A DNA stretch of 64,000 nt, from assembly GCF_026212465.1 (NCBI RefSeq), contig NC_080055.1, positions 15,980,245 to 16,044,244 on the forward strand. Direction: 5' to 3'. The translations under genes and the position numbers were made by a program. The stretch is from Amaranthus tricolor (Eukaryota > Streptophyta > Magnoliopsida > Caryophyllales > Amaranthaceae). Position 1 is the first letter of the stretch. Every line of letters begins with the position of its first letter. The notes beneath the pieces were generated by a model. The model searched no databases and had not been told where the DNA came from. It saw only the letters and a list, made by a program, of their open reading frames with translations. Positions 50,489-62,880 of the stretch are shown here, in pieces.

Positions 50489-52691
50489 TCATGTTGGATG
50501 AGTGCCCCAACGGATTCTTAACTCACAAAATGACAGCTTCTCTTTCCTGTACAATTTGTAGCAACTTGGAGGCAAATAATTCTTATCGTGACTCATCTTC
50601 TTTATCCTATTAAATTTTTTTTTACCCTTTCCCTTTTTACTTCCACCTTTTTCTTCATCTGTATTTCTTTTCTTACTCACCATAACCTATGACCACAACT
50701 CAAGCTGAAGACTCTTATATTTAAATGAATCTCACACGGCCTTGACATCCTTTGTCTTACTCGAATTTTTCATGAGCGTCCCCAAATATGGCATCATATA
50801 CATTTTACTCTATATGCAAAATTTCGAGGCCTTGCCTAACTTGTAGATCTATCCAATATGGCAGCTTCTAAAAGATTGATTCTTTCTTCCATAGTCGGTC
50901 TTAACACCTGATATTTCCCAGTTTCGCTAAATACTTGGTTGTAAACCTCATAACTAGTTAACAATCGACAAGCTACAAAGTCTTTAACCACCCCGTTAAA
51001 TTCCTTTTTCTTCTTACGATATCGGTGATCACGTGAAAGGTACTTTGATGGTGGATGAATATATGTTTGCACTTAGGAATCCATGTAGATTCCATGTCTT
51101 CGACACATATAAGGCATACTTTTTCCTCTTTGTTCTCATACCCAAAGAAGTTTCCATATGCCTGAAAATCGTTAATGGTTCATAAAAGCATTGTATGCAA
51201 TGTGAACACCTTATTAGCATGTGCAATTTTCATCGAGCATCTTTCTCAAATCCTCAATGAGAGGTGGAAGATATATATCTATCTCATTCCCAGGCTGTTT
51301 AAGACCTGAGATTAGAAGAGAAAGCATCATGTACTTATGCTTCATAAAAGCCAATTAGGAGGCAAATTATAAATGACTAAGAGTACCGGCCATGTACTTG
51401 TTGACAATTAAGATTGCCAAATGGGTTCATTCCATCCGTATAGAGTGCGAGCCTTATATTACGATCTTCATCTCCAAATGTCTTATGCAACATATTAATA
51501 GTCGTCCACTCAAGAGAATCATCTCGGTGCGTGAGAAAATGACCTTTCTTCACTCTATATGCATACCACCTCAAATTTGACGCATCTTTCCTTAAAGAAA
51601 AATAAGCGCTTGCATCTAGGCATTATTAGAAGATACCACAAGACCTTAGTCGTAGGTCCTTTAGAATCTTGAGCTGCTTTACACTTGTAACGCGATAACT
51701 CACACTATGGACACTCTTCTAAGTTATCATTTTCATTCGTATACTTTACATAATCACTCGGACACACATGAATCTTTTGGTACTCTGAGCCAAAAGGACA
51801 CATGAGCCTTTTGGTTCATCTCCATCTGTAAGCATCTCATCTAACGCTTCTAATAACATTGTGAAACGAGTGTCACTTTTATTTAACTTTCACTTAATAT
51901 TGAAAATTATCAACATGGCTATTAGTTTGGTGAATTTTGTACATCCTGGACACAAAGACTTTTTAGAAGCCACAGTCTACAAGTCAAAAACAAGAGGACG
52001 TTTTCTTAAACCATCCTGAACCCCCTCCATCATCTCATCAACTTATAATATATCCTTACTGACATTCTTTTCTTATTCTTATACCCATTTGAAGGTTGAT
52101 AGGGGGGGTGTGAGTAGAGAGTATGCTTGTTTAAAATTTTTCCTTTCAAATGTTAGTTCAAGAACTTGTGAGACCTTTCAAATAGTTTTCTGAAAACTGT
52201 TCAACGTCGAATAACAAATCCAAAACCTAAAGTGCAAATATAGAATTAGACAAAACAAGAGATTTGTTAACGAGGTTCAACTATCAATTGCCTATTGGGT
52301 TCCTTTCCAACCTTTAAGATTCAATGCCTTTTATTAATGTACCCTAGGTCATTAAGAACATCTCTCTATCTTGTCTCACCACGTTCTTCGCCTTGAAGAA
52401 TGATCTACAAGCTCCCTTAATAAAAAATCTAAACCCAATTTCATAAAAGAAAAAACAAATGAAAACTTCTATAGTATTCTAAGACTTTAAGGCATGACTA
52501 AAATTATGAATCTAAGGCTCTTGAACTCTAAATCCTATTAAAATTATATAATGTGTTATATGCTGCATTTCTATAAAACCGCAACATATACTCTTTTGTC
52601 TAATTTTTTATATATCACTTTTATGCTTCATAATTAAAAATTGGCATTATACATCACGTAATAGATAACTTTTTCCACTAGTAACTGGCGA
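50489..52691 (-). pseudogene. Decayed CACTA element I with TNP2-type transposase
   Basis: In minus-strand order: a Cys-rich CELSRYKCKAAQDS-like segment near 51640-51700, MRWYAYRVKKG, LEWTTINMLHKTFGDEDRNI, RLALYTDGMNPFGNL (51377-51574), then LPYWIDLQVRQGLEILHIE near 50820-50880, and YLPPSCYKLYRKEKLSFCE (50489-50683). These are signature blocks of the En/Spm TNP2 transposase, which cuts and rejoins element ends in the nucleus. Numerous stops and frameshifts make it dead. The right end CTTTTTCCACTAGT (to about 52691), with ATGCTGCATTTC and AAACCGCAACATATA upstream, resembles the ends of E and F. The left end was not located; 52090-52540 looks like inserted foreign sequence. Confidence 0.78.
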
Positions 52692-53907
52692 TCACATAGC
52701 GGCAAACTCGTGAATGACCCTTTTTTATATACTTATTATTTTGAAAAGTTCTGGCAAACACAAGGCAACCAACCCCTTTTAGCTTTTTTTTTCATATTTT
52801 TATAAGTTTGTTTGGTTGCCAAGTGGTTGCAGTTTTAAAATGATTATACAGGGTTTTTTTTTTTTTTTGCATAGAAAAATTCATCTATAAACAAATAAAT
52901 GCAACTCATATTTTTAAGAATATATACTAATTTTTCTATAAATATACTCCGAAAAAACCTTTTCACCAAAATTACTCTTAGCACTGCAAAATATAATTTG
53001 AAAGTATGTTTTATTTTAATCTTATTTTAATGTTTTTTATTTAACATAATAATTTATTTATTTAGAACATGTTTATTTTATTTTTTTGGTGTGTTAATAT
53101 GAAACTAATATAATTATAATATTGTACGAATTTTCTAAATTTAGCTAGTGATATGTGTATGATTTTTAACATTGTTAATTGAGAAATATTAATATTATTT
53201 TGTGCTAAATATTTAATAATAATATAATTTTTAGTATGGATTTGTTAAATAATGAAGTTGGTCGTGTAAATGACGATTAAAACTAGATTTTACAACTTTA
53301 GATTTAAAGAGAGATTAGAAGAGTTTTTGAAGTTTGCATAGAAAAACAACAAGGATCCTTGAAAGAAGTGCGGAACTATTTGAATAGAACTCCAGATATA
53401 GTGATAGATCATTTGTTGAAAAGGAATTTGTTTAAAGCTGCTGCAATTAGAAATTTAAATATAAATATAGGAGATGTTTCCAAACACCTTTTCTGATCGT
53501 TTCTTCCATGGGGTGAAAATGCCTCTTAAATCCTTAATCTAGATAGTTATAGGACATGCTCCAAGCTATGAAGCACCTATATTCTATCATGGTTGCGAAT
53601 CCAGAACAACTCAAATGTTAGACATATGATATATGACAAGTTTAACGATAAACTTGTGCATGCCTAAGAGATTGTATGTCCATCTCTGTTAATTAGGAAA
53701 GTGAATTTTCAGAAATGAAATAACATGCCAAACAAATTTTATGATACGAAAAACAAATATCAGTACTGGAAACGGTTGGTGTTAATGGTTGCATGATATA
53801 ATCCGAGAGCAGTTTCATTATAGTCTTCTTTGTCCTAAATATACAACAAATAAAGGTTTTGTTGGAGTGGTTAAAAAGTATAACATTTCTTAATGGTGAT
53901 GTTTCTA
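52692..53907. other. AT-rich DNA, no gene recognised
   Basis: No reading frame with recognisable protein content. A segment near 53290-53480 has a slightly coding-like look on the plus strand but matches nothing I can name. It may belong to the CACTA relic that follows. Confidence 0.5.
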
Positions 53908-54030
53908 ATTTGCAGGGAACATCGACATCGAAAAACATTCAATCTTTAGGATGAAGAGTCACTATTGTCATATGTTCATGCAATGACTAATACTTGTTGC
54001 GTTACATGAATTGCTTCCACTTAGGTTAGA
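53908..54030 (+). pseudogene. CACTA transposase C-terminal (DUF4218-like) fragment
   Basis: The plus strand reads FRMKSHYCHMFMQ, then a stop and LILVALHELLPLRLD. The motif MKSHDCHV..Q.LLP.A...LLP is characteristic of the DUF4218 region downstream of the TNP2 catalytic part. The fragment is in the opposite orientation to H and I, so it is a separate relic. Confidence 0.5.
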
Positions 54031-56107
54031 TGTTTTATCAATATTTATTTAATTATGAAAAGGAGAACATATAAATTCTACATGATACAGATTGTTATAT
54101 TGTTTAAACATATGTCTTACGCAACTCGGAGAAGTGAATCCATTTTATGAGAATTGTTGGTATAAGTCTAGAATGTTCTATATTTGATTGTTATATTTAT
54201 AATATTCTACATCAATACTAGTTATTAATATGTCGTACAAGAAAATATTTTAATTCAACGGTTCAAAAAAATCGTTAGTGACATTATTTGATTGTTATAT
54301 TTATAATATTCTACATCAATACTATTTATTAATGTTTTGTGTATAGGGTATACACACATTTATTTAACGAACATTTATGATATTGAAATATTAAAACAAC
54401 TTGTTAAAGATCCATTGAATCACGTATGCATATATGATTTGTTATTATGTGAATGGTTATAGATTTTATAGTATCTCTCATGCATATAAGAAAGCAATAG
54501 AACGTGGTGGTGTTTGTGGAAAATCAGATGGCAATAGTCCTAATGAAAAAACTTAAAACACTAGCAACCGGTTTGCAAGGTAAAATTGAGACAATTTGAG
54601 GACACGACCGAAGAATCCGCATTGCGAGATACAATATTGTTGGATGACTTTATAAAGCAAGATGTTTGACAATCCGTGAATCATGAGTTGCGCGCTATAA
54701 CCAGAGAGTCACTTGAGCATGCATGCTAGTTTGGATAATCAAGAGCAAGAGACTGATGAGAAATCAACAAAGAAACAATGTTTTCCGATGATGACATCAA
54801 TCATCACAACGAAGAACACAATAGCGATAGTTTTCATAGGTTATGTTTGGGAATAATAATTTCATTTGAAAATTTATAATTGGCTGAAATTTAGTATTTT
54901 GGCAAATCAAAAAATTTAAATTCGAATTTGAGCCAATTTCGCCATTGTCTTAAAAGTAGTTGAAGTTGAAGATTTGTGAGTGACTTCTCAAACCTTGTTA
55001 TTCTCATATTCTTTATTTATGAATTCATAATTGAAATCTATAATTAGAATTGAAATACTTGTTTCCAAACACAACAACAATAATTATTAATATGTATTGT
55101 TTAGTTAATATTTTCTTTTTCTTTTTTATAAATGGTTTTAGGTTATTATAAAATTTAGAACTGTTTTTGATAAATTTTTTAAAAGACAAGCTGGCGGCTA
55201 GCTAGCCTATGACCAGAACGTGAGTAGAGGGTGGTCGCTAATTAGCGACTAGATGATGGTTGCCATTTGGTAACTGGGTAGACATGAATAATTGAGAAAC
55301 GGTTCATTTTCTTCATTTTACAAAATTTACTTTTTCATCTCCACTCCAAATTTTCTCCCCTTTTCCTGTTATGAAACACCTACTATTTCTTCCGATTACA
55401 CCTTGTCGAATCATGATCTTAACACATCTAAACACCTTCAGTCAACCACCATTCAAGGTTACATTTTTACAAAAACTTTTTTTTGGTGTTATTTATGATT
55501 GTTTTTTTTTTTTGTTTTTTTTATATATCAAGAATATGGAGTTTTGTGGATTTTTCTGCTAATTTTAAGGTGGGGCGAAGATGGTGGGTTAAGGCTTGGG
55601 GGTTTGGTTATGGTTTGGTAGGGAAGGGGCTTACATTTTAATATGTGCATTTGGTGGGGATAGGGGTTAATGGCTAGGGTTTATTTTAGGGGTCGGAGGG
55701 GGTTTTACTTGGGGTTGGGCTTAGGTGGTAGTGGCCGGTGGTCAGGTGTTGGTGATGCAGCGGTGGGTAGGGTTTGGTAAGTGTGGGTAATAGTTTAATT
55801 AGGGTTGGTGGGCTAATTTGGGTGGTGTTATGCGGAGAGATTGGGGTGGTGTGAATGGGTTTTGTCATTAATTTGTTGTTAGTTGATTTTTTTGGAATGT
55901 TAAGGATTGTTGTGTTGTGAATTATTTTCTAAATATTGTGAATATTAGGATTAGTAATTAAAAATTCATAAATATGGAGTAATAAATGCTTGTTAATTCT
56001 GATTTGTAATTAATTGTTAGTTGATTATTTGAGGATTTAAGAATTGTTGTCTTGTGGATTATTTACTAAATATGATGAATAATAGTGATTATTTAACGAA
56101 AATTGGT
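54031..56107. other. No gene recognised
   Basis: AT-rich DNA with a G-rich, T-rich plus strand at 55570-55860 that produces a proline/threonine open frame on the other strand (55686-55868), best explained by base composition. A short direct repeat of about 45 bp sharing TTATAATATTCTACATC occurs near 54180-54230 and 54290-54335. Confidence 0.5.
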
Positions 56108-57350
56108 CTTGTGAGAGACTGTCTTACCGTGAGAAAAATAGCCTAACCGCCCCGATTATAATTTTTTACAATACACGATTAGTAATTGATAAACTTGAGG
56201 TCATAATTGATACCTTTAAGGCTAAAATTAATTTCTTTTAAAAATTACCACTTTATGTATAATTGATCATTTCAACATTTGAATTGATCTCTTTAACGCC
56301 GAAATTGAAAACATTAAAAAGATCATAATTGACTCATTTAAGGTTATAAAGTTGTAAATAGAATTTAATGACTTAAAAGTCAAGATTGATCACTTTTATA
56401 TTAAAATTTTAAATTTTTTATTTTATTGATCCATTTAAAGTTTCCTTTAAGTTGTTGATCACTTTATTGTCAGATTTTTTCCCTTCGAGGTCAAATTTGA
56501 TGTTTTTTTTTTTCACAAAAACTTGCAATGAATAGTCTCATATTTAGATCGTCCATATAGCCAGCCCAAAGCCAAAAATTGAAAATAAAAATAGCGGTCT
56601 TCTAGAATTTAAAGAATAAAAATTTAAGTTTAACCTTAAAGGTATCAATTTTGAACATAAAGGTATCAATTTCAACTTAAAGCAAATCTTAATAGATAAA
56701 TTAAAATAAAAATTTTCAATTTTGTTGTTAAACTGATCAATTTCGACCTAAATATGGTTCTTTTTCACAATTTCAGAATGGATGTAATTGAATGGTATGA
56801 TTCTATGGATGAATTTCAAACAACAAATGAATGGTCAATAATACTATCAATAATAGTGTTAAAACATATCACAGTAAAAGTATTCTTATTCGATTCAACA
56901 TGATGGTTCTAATAGAACATAAGAGTACTTGTACTCTTTAGTCATCGATCAATAACAGCGTTATTGCTCTTCCCCCAACAGTTTCTACTCATAATGGACT
57001 TGGAAATAAAGTTGTAGGTGTACTGTTTGTTCACTCTAGATGTGAAGGCGGAAGAAGTGTCGATCTCGAGCTTTGTTTGCCAATTGACTTAATGAAAGCT
57101 CTTGAAGATAATCAAGAGTTCATGGCTCCTTTGTTATAAAAAATTTCAATTATGATCTAAAAATGAGCAATTCAAACCTTAAAGTTATCAATTATGATAA
57201 GTTATAACTTATAAAAAATCAATTTTGATCATAAAAGTATCAATTATAACCTTAAATTGATCAAGTGCAGATCTCATATTGAGAAAAACTACAATTAGGC
57301 TGATTGAACTATTCATTTCATATTGCGACCGTCGCTCGCAAGAGCGGTTA
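56108..57350. repeat. Diverged foldback-like repeat region
   Basis: The left part (56160-56480) and right part (56630-57300) share many short motifs of the type AATTGATC, GGTATCAATT and AACCTTAAA, many in inverted orientation. The left flank GAGAGACTGTCTTACCGTGAG and the right flank GACCGTCGCTCGCAAGAGCGG resemble each other in inverted sense only weakly. This fits an old inverted-repeat element about 1.2 kb long, but I could not define ends or a target duplication. Confidence 0.4.
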
Positions 57351-57848
57351 TTTTTTTAAAAAAAATTGATTATGGGTCATCCCGTTAGTACTCGCCTCGG
57401 TATGAGGTGAACAATTGTGTGTTTTTTTAAACATCAATTAGTATTTGTTATTTGTGTTAGTAATTAGTAGCTAATTGATTATTTTCTGATGTGGAGGATT
57501 ATTGTGTTATGGATTGTTGGACATACAATTTGAAATACGTCTATGTATATTCATTTTGAATATGTACGTACTTATAAATGGCAAGAATGCTATTTTAGAA
57601 GGATCTCATGATAGACTCGAGTAACATTTTTTGCTATACCAAGGACTAGGTCTGAAGGAGCGACGATTAAGATGCATATGCCAGAATCAGGTTTTGGGCT
57701 TATGCCTACTACATCTACTTATGACCAAGCTGATAAGTTATTTGATGCCCTATATGTCAACCCTAACATCGATGAACAAGCATCAGATGTGCTCGTTTTA
57801 GAGCACATTTTTGACCCCGTTGTAGCGTCAAGTCTTGCGATTTTAGAT

Positions 57849-58799
57849 TGATAATATGCACTTTACGCGTCATTTCACCTTGTTCTTATCTTTAGGTTGT
57901 TTTAAAATTATTTAAGATGTTTTTGAAGAATTCAAAGTCAATTGCGTGTGTTCGAGGCTTAGACACTCTCATAAAGGGTTATCGGAGTTTTGACACTCAT
58001 TCCAAGTCACTCTCGCGATCCCCGCAATGTTTAGAGACCCTTATTCACTGCGACAAAGCTCTAAAGCAAAGATCTAAGGCAAATGGAAATGCAACACTCA
58101 AAGTTTGCAAACATATGTCACTAGAAGGGGCGAATAGAGGACAATTCGAGCAAACAACAAGCCATTAAAGTGAATGAAATACAAATTCGGGCGAATGACC
58201 CTTAGGACTCAACGACTTGGCTCAAAACTTACTATTTTTGTCGAATCTTCAATCATTCAGGCAAATGGATTTGGTTTTGGGCGACTAGAACTACAATTTG
58301 GACGAATGGATCCTAAATGAGCATCAATTCTTGATTTGCATCAAGATTCGGGCAAATGGTCCCCTTTATTCGGGCGAATGGCCCTTTTTTTACGCATTTG
58401 ATTTTCTTGTTAAGCCAAAATAGAAGTGCATTTTTTGGCTTTCAAGACACCTTTGTTTAAAAGGGTTTATATACCCAATTTCTGAATAAACCCTGATCGA
58501 TCATCCATATTAACCCTAATACATTCTCTAGTATAGTTTTGTTTTGCTCTTAAGCTTTCCTTAGTTCTTTAAACCCTAGTTTTCATAGTTTATGCTTTTA
58601 ATCTTTGTATTTCCAAGTTTCTACCTTTTAGCTTTGGATTTCAATCTTAGTTTATGAATCTTCACTACTTATTGTAGCATCAAGTTTGGTTTTTGAGTAT
58701 TAATCTCCTATTTATTTTTGAGTGCATTTATTGTATTTATTCTCTTGCTTTGCATTTATCGCTTACCTAGAACAGTAGAATTCACTAAGTTTTATTACA
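57849..58799. repeat. Possible solo LTR with ATTCGGGCGAATGG motif array
   Basis: Starts TGATAATATG and ends TTATTACA, flanked by an exact 6-bp repeat TTAGAT (57843-57848 and 58800-58805). Inside are several copies of ATTCGGGCGAATGG-like palindromes (58178-58390) and a TATA box TATATA at 58468-58473, downstream of the motifs as in the other LTRs here. Retrotransposon duplications are usually 5 bp, and sequence after 58799 could also belong to the LTR, so the limits are tentative. The open frame 57917-58168 is not a recognised protein. Confidence 0.4.
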
Positions 58800-58805
58800 T
58801 TAGAT

Positions 58806-59689
58806 TTTGCTATTATAGTACACAACTCCTTGGATCCTAAAGAGTTACGGTAAATTTCTTTCTTTCTCTCTTTGAGTTCAAACTAACCTTATCTGAGTTA
58901 CAAATTAGCCCCAAATGCATGTCCATGCTATAATTCTTAGTTCCTCACTTACACATGGCCTAAGTATTAATCATATCAAAATATAATGACTTTTTCAATC
59001 ATGTAATCCAACTACTCCCACTGAGGGACAGACTGAGGCAAGTATTGTCTTTATAACCATGATTTACGGCGATGCTTCACAAAGTTCAAGTTAGAAAGAT
59101 TCAACAATATAGTAAAGGATTACTCATGTCTAAGGAATCCATCAAAAATGTTTTCAAGATTCGATTATTATTATAAGAATCATGGTCAAGTCTCAGCAAC
59201 ATACCCAATATATATATATTTACCCGCATAATTGAATAAACATCTCCATGTTTTCATATTGTAAGGAACTATAATATCATACAATATGGATTAGTCACTA
59301 ATCACTTGAGTCCTACTCTTGTGATAAACTAGGGACTATGATAGATTATGATTTTGGTTCAATTTTTAGGTATCTAATTCTCAAAACGTCTCCGAGACTC
59401 CAACTATTTATTACTAAACCAAGAATAAATGTAAATTAAATTTATTTATAAACAAAAAGAAACTTGTCTTTACAACTAAATAACTAAAAAGGTAGCATTT
59501 AAAATAACCTGCCTTTATGTCTAATCCCCATACACCTTGTAGGACACTTATGCTTAGGCTATCGTATTGGTTTAGTCAAAGAATATGCAACATTATCATC
59601 AATATGAACATTACAGACTATTACATCTCCTCAATTTAGACTAAAGATAAAACCCGATTGAGATCGAGAATTGTCTATTTATTTGGAGG
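58806..59689. other. Unassigned, possibly LTR sequence of the adjacent copia relic
   Basis: No protein recognised. Lies immediately downstream of the minus-strand copia relic and could include its LTR or untranslated region, but I found no second copy or end motifs in the window to test this. Confidence 0.35.
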
Positions 59690-60545
59690 CTCAAGGCCAT
59701 TTAGCGAAGTCTTGACGGAATAATTGGTCTACTAGTCCTTCTTATAGGAGCAACAAGAGATGATTTTAACTCGGAGGTAGAAACATCGCATGATTTATCA
59801 TCAAATGGGATGGTAGGAGGCATTTGACTTGAATTCAATCCCTCCAAAACATTTTTCATGTCCGGTCGTTTCTAACAAAGTGTGAACTTCATCTAGTGTT
59901 ACTCTTCTCAAACTTCTTCGACAAATGTTTTTCTCCTAATTGTTTTCTTAAAAAAAATTCTTTTCAAGGAAAACACTGTCACGAGCAACAAACACTTTGT
60001 TTTGCTTTGGTTGTAGAAGTAATACCCTTTTGTTTCTTCAAGAGATACCATAAAAAAACATTTATCTGATTTTGGTTGAAGTTTATCCCAATGGAAATAT
60101 TTTACATAGGTTTCACAACCCTAAATTCTTAAAAATGACATGAAGGAACTTTTTTCGCCCATATCTGATGTGGTGTGTTTTCAACCACTTTAGATAGAAT
60201 TCTGTTGGGTGAGAATGCAGCTGTTTCAAATGCATTACCCCAGAAAAAAATATAGGTAACTCTACAATAGACATCATACATCGAACCATATCAATTAAAG
60301 TTTCATAAGTCCTATTAGATACACCATTAAGTTGAGGAGTACCTAGAGGTGTCCATTGTGACAATATGCCACAAATTTTTAAGTGATCATCGATTTCTTG
60401 GTTTAAATTTTCACCACCATGATCTGATCAGATTGCCTTAATTTTCTTAACAAGTTGGTTTTCAACTTGATTTTGAAATACTTTGAACTTTTCAAACGAT
60501 TCTAATTTATATCGCATAAGATTCGCAAATTCTTCTTATATGAAA
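59690..60545 (-). pseudogene. Ty1/copia integrase relic
   Basis: Minus-strand sequence runs through copia integrase: YKLESFEKFKVFQNQVENQ, a SDHGGEN segment (catalytic Asp region), DDHLKICGILSQWTPLGTPQ, then LNGVSNRTYETLIDMVRCMM (the region of the catalytic Glu; here an acidic residue is not in the usual place), PTEFYLKWLKTHHIRYGRK, and ETKGYYFY after the core. Beyond that, EGLNSSQMPPTIPFDD and RRTSRPIIPS resemble the stretch between integrase and RT. Stops and frameshifts are present (for example before SDHGGEN), so this is a dead fragment. No RT or LTRs were located with confidence. Confidence 0.75.
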
Positions 60546-62421
60546 CGGTAAACAGTTCCAAAGATAAGTAGAGAATCCACTTAGTAATATCATTAATGTA
60601 TTGCGATCTAAATTTAGTGGTGAATATATATTTAAGAGTTGATGATTATTTGAAAGGAAATGATTTTTTTTCACAACAAACTCCTCCTAGAATACCTTAG
60701 TTAAATAGTGTTTTTCTAATAGATATAGTTGAATTAATGATAAGTTTTACTAACCTTTTAGTGTCCTTTGAGGAATATGCTCTCGAAACTGCTATATTTT
60801 TAATAAATAAAAATTTTTCCAAGGTTCATATAAATAAAATACTTTGTCCAAGATTGTAGATAAAAAACCATATAAGTTAGGAAATGGAAGATTTTCTAGT
60901 TTATCTTTTCTATGTGTTTGAGGTTTAAAAATTTAACTGTTCTTAATGTCGATAAGTATTTCTTTTTATGTTATCCTTAACAAAATGATTAGTTTATAAC
61001 CCTCGTTAGATGAAACTTTTAGTTGTTAAGAAAGGTACTTTTTCTACATAAGTTTTTCCATTTGAAAAAGCAAGAGGCAATACTATGTTTCTCAAAGAAG
61101 GTCGAAAGATACAATAAATGCGTGTGGATCGCTGCGTGTAAAAAGCAGAAATACTAATGCCAATGTTAGTTTATAGTTGAAGAATTGTAATTTAGTGCGT
61201 GTGAAAATTCTCAAATATTTGTTAAAAAGTAAACTGCTTATGTTATTGCTCTGCATAATTCTAAGGAGACCAAGAAACATATCAAATAGGTATATCGATT
61301 ACATACTGACTGAATTTTCTAAATAAATGATTATAATACACGAAGAACCTAATAACTATGAAAGTGTCTTGCTGTGTCAAAACTTTGATTAAGTTTGAAA
61401 TAACATTTATTTCCAAAAATACAATTAGTGAGATCCATTTGTTAAAAAATGAATTGGATTAAGCTAAATAAAAATGAACCAAATTGATAAAAATTATAAT
61501 TGGAATAAATATAACAAAAACTAAAATTAAATCATAAAATACATATTCGATTCTTCTTACTAATCCCATTTACTTTGAGAAACTATTCACTCATTCCTCT
61601 TAATATATATTTTATTTTTCATCTTTAAGTTAAAACATAGTCAAGTAAGATCTTATTTGATTTGTCTCAATGCAAGGATTATTAATATCAAATTTTCATA
61701 ATTTTTAATTAAGCATAATTAGAAATACTAAGGGTTTAAATGGTGCCTCGACAAATATGAAAAAAAGTAAATGGGACTAATAAATTGAATAAGAGGAAAT
61801 ATAAATTAGATAAAAATTTTAATAATTCAAATGCAAAGGCTTGGTTTAAATATGATAATATGTTTGTCCTTTTTGAACTTAATTAGCTATAAATAAGACC
61901 ATAACTCTTCCAATTCACAAAAGTTATGAGCCAAGTTCTACAATACATACATGAGAGTTCAATAACTATATGAAATAAATACATATCACTCTCAAGTTCA
62001 AACCTTTTCCTAACTTTTTATCTTCTTTTTATCAACTACTACTTACCAAAACACCTTATCCCACATAACTAGACCTAAAAGGTTTAAGCAAAGAGTCAAG
62101 ATGCTACCACCTAATATCTTCCGACCTCTTAAGAAGATTACAAGATGTTCATAATCACTAAGCACTCCATGTTAGTAATCATGACAATTGAAACATTAGC
62201 AATTTCACCCATTTGTGATTGAATTGCAATTTCTTTTAAGCTTTAATCCTATCATAAACGTTAATTAGTTAAACTCAATTACAACGTACATAACTAATGA
62301 AAAAATAAAAATATTTGATAGTTACTTTATGAACAAGATAGCACCCTGCACAAACACATAAAGACGAGATGAACCCCCTTAGACATACACTTCACCAACT
62401 AGATCACAATCCACGATCTTG
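60546..62421. other. AT-rich DNA downstream of the P450 exon, no gene recognised
   Basis: I see no coding sequence or clear repeat ends. Bases below 62422 on the minus strand would be the 3' untranslated region of the P450 gene. Its polyadenylation site is not identified. Confidence 0.5.
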
Positions 62422-62880
62422 TTAAGTAGGGCCCACATCGCCTCTATCGTCCCCCACCAATTTTCGGAACACAATTGGTGCGCCATGCTGTGGGTATAAA
62501 AGCATCAATACTGTTGGTGCATGTTGATAAGATGAGGCCAATGTAAAGGAGAAGCGTCGTAGTAACGTAATGAGCACAAGCTTGGCTTGTACAATAGCAA
62601 GATTTTGTCCAATGCAAGTGCGAACCCCAAGACCGAAAGGAATGAAAGCAACCGGATGATTGGCTGCACGAGAAACACCATCAGCGAAACGTAGGGGATT
62701 GAAATCATTAGCGTCTTTCCCCCATATTGATTGATCATGATGAACAGCTAGGATTGGGACAAGTAGCTCAGTTCCACGTGGGACCCTACATCCACCGAGC
62801 TCAACATCATATTTTGCCCTTCTAATTGTTGCGATTGCTGGTGGGTACAAACGCAAGGACTCATTCAAAATCATGCTCAA
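62422..62880 (-). CDS. CYP734A: Cytochrome P450, last exon, CYP734A-like (partial gene)
   Basis: The exon runs from a probable acceptor (minus strand TGTGCAG, AG at 62882-62881) to a stop at 62422, encoding about 152 residues, phase 0. It contains the K-helix ExxR (NESLRLYPPA), VATIRR-like ATIRRAKYDVELGG, PILAVHHDQSIWG, the F-x-x-x-RF element (FNPLRFADG), the haem-binding loop FIPFGLGVRTCIGQ with its Cys ligand, and YQHAPTVLMLLYPQHGAP. The wording is that of CYP734A enzymes (BAS1 type, CYP72 clan), ER-bound monooxygenases that hydroxylate brassinosteroids at C-26 and so inactivate them. No stop or frameshift is present. The rest of the enzyme (about 360 residues) is not found up to 64000, so it either lies beyond the window behind an intron of more than 1.1 kb or is lost. 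The CYP734A assignment is by remembered family resemblance. Confidence 0.82.
   Translation of the reverse strand: MSMILNESLRLYPPAIATIRRAKYDVELGGCRVPRGTELLVPILAVHHDQSIWGKDANDFNPLRFADGVSRAANHPVAFIPFGLGVRTCIGQNLAIVQAKLVLITLLRRFSFTLASSYQHAPTVLMLLYPQHGAPIVFRKLVGDDRGDVGPT

Noticed and set aside
52090..52540. Possible copia LTR fragment within CACTA element I
   Set aside because: Has an LTR-like look (G-run, GTTAACGAGGTTC segment), but no ends, duplication or second copy was found.
55686..55868. Proline/threonine-rich minus-strand open frame
   Set aside because: Explained by a locally G- and T-rich plus strand; short and without recognisable motifs.
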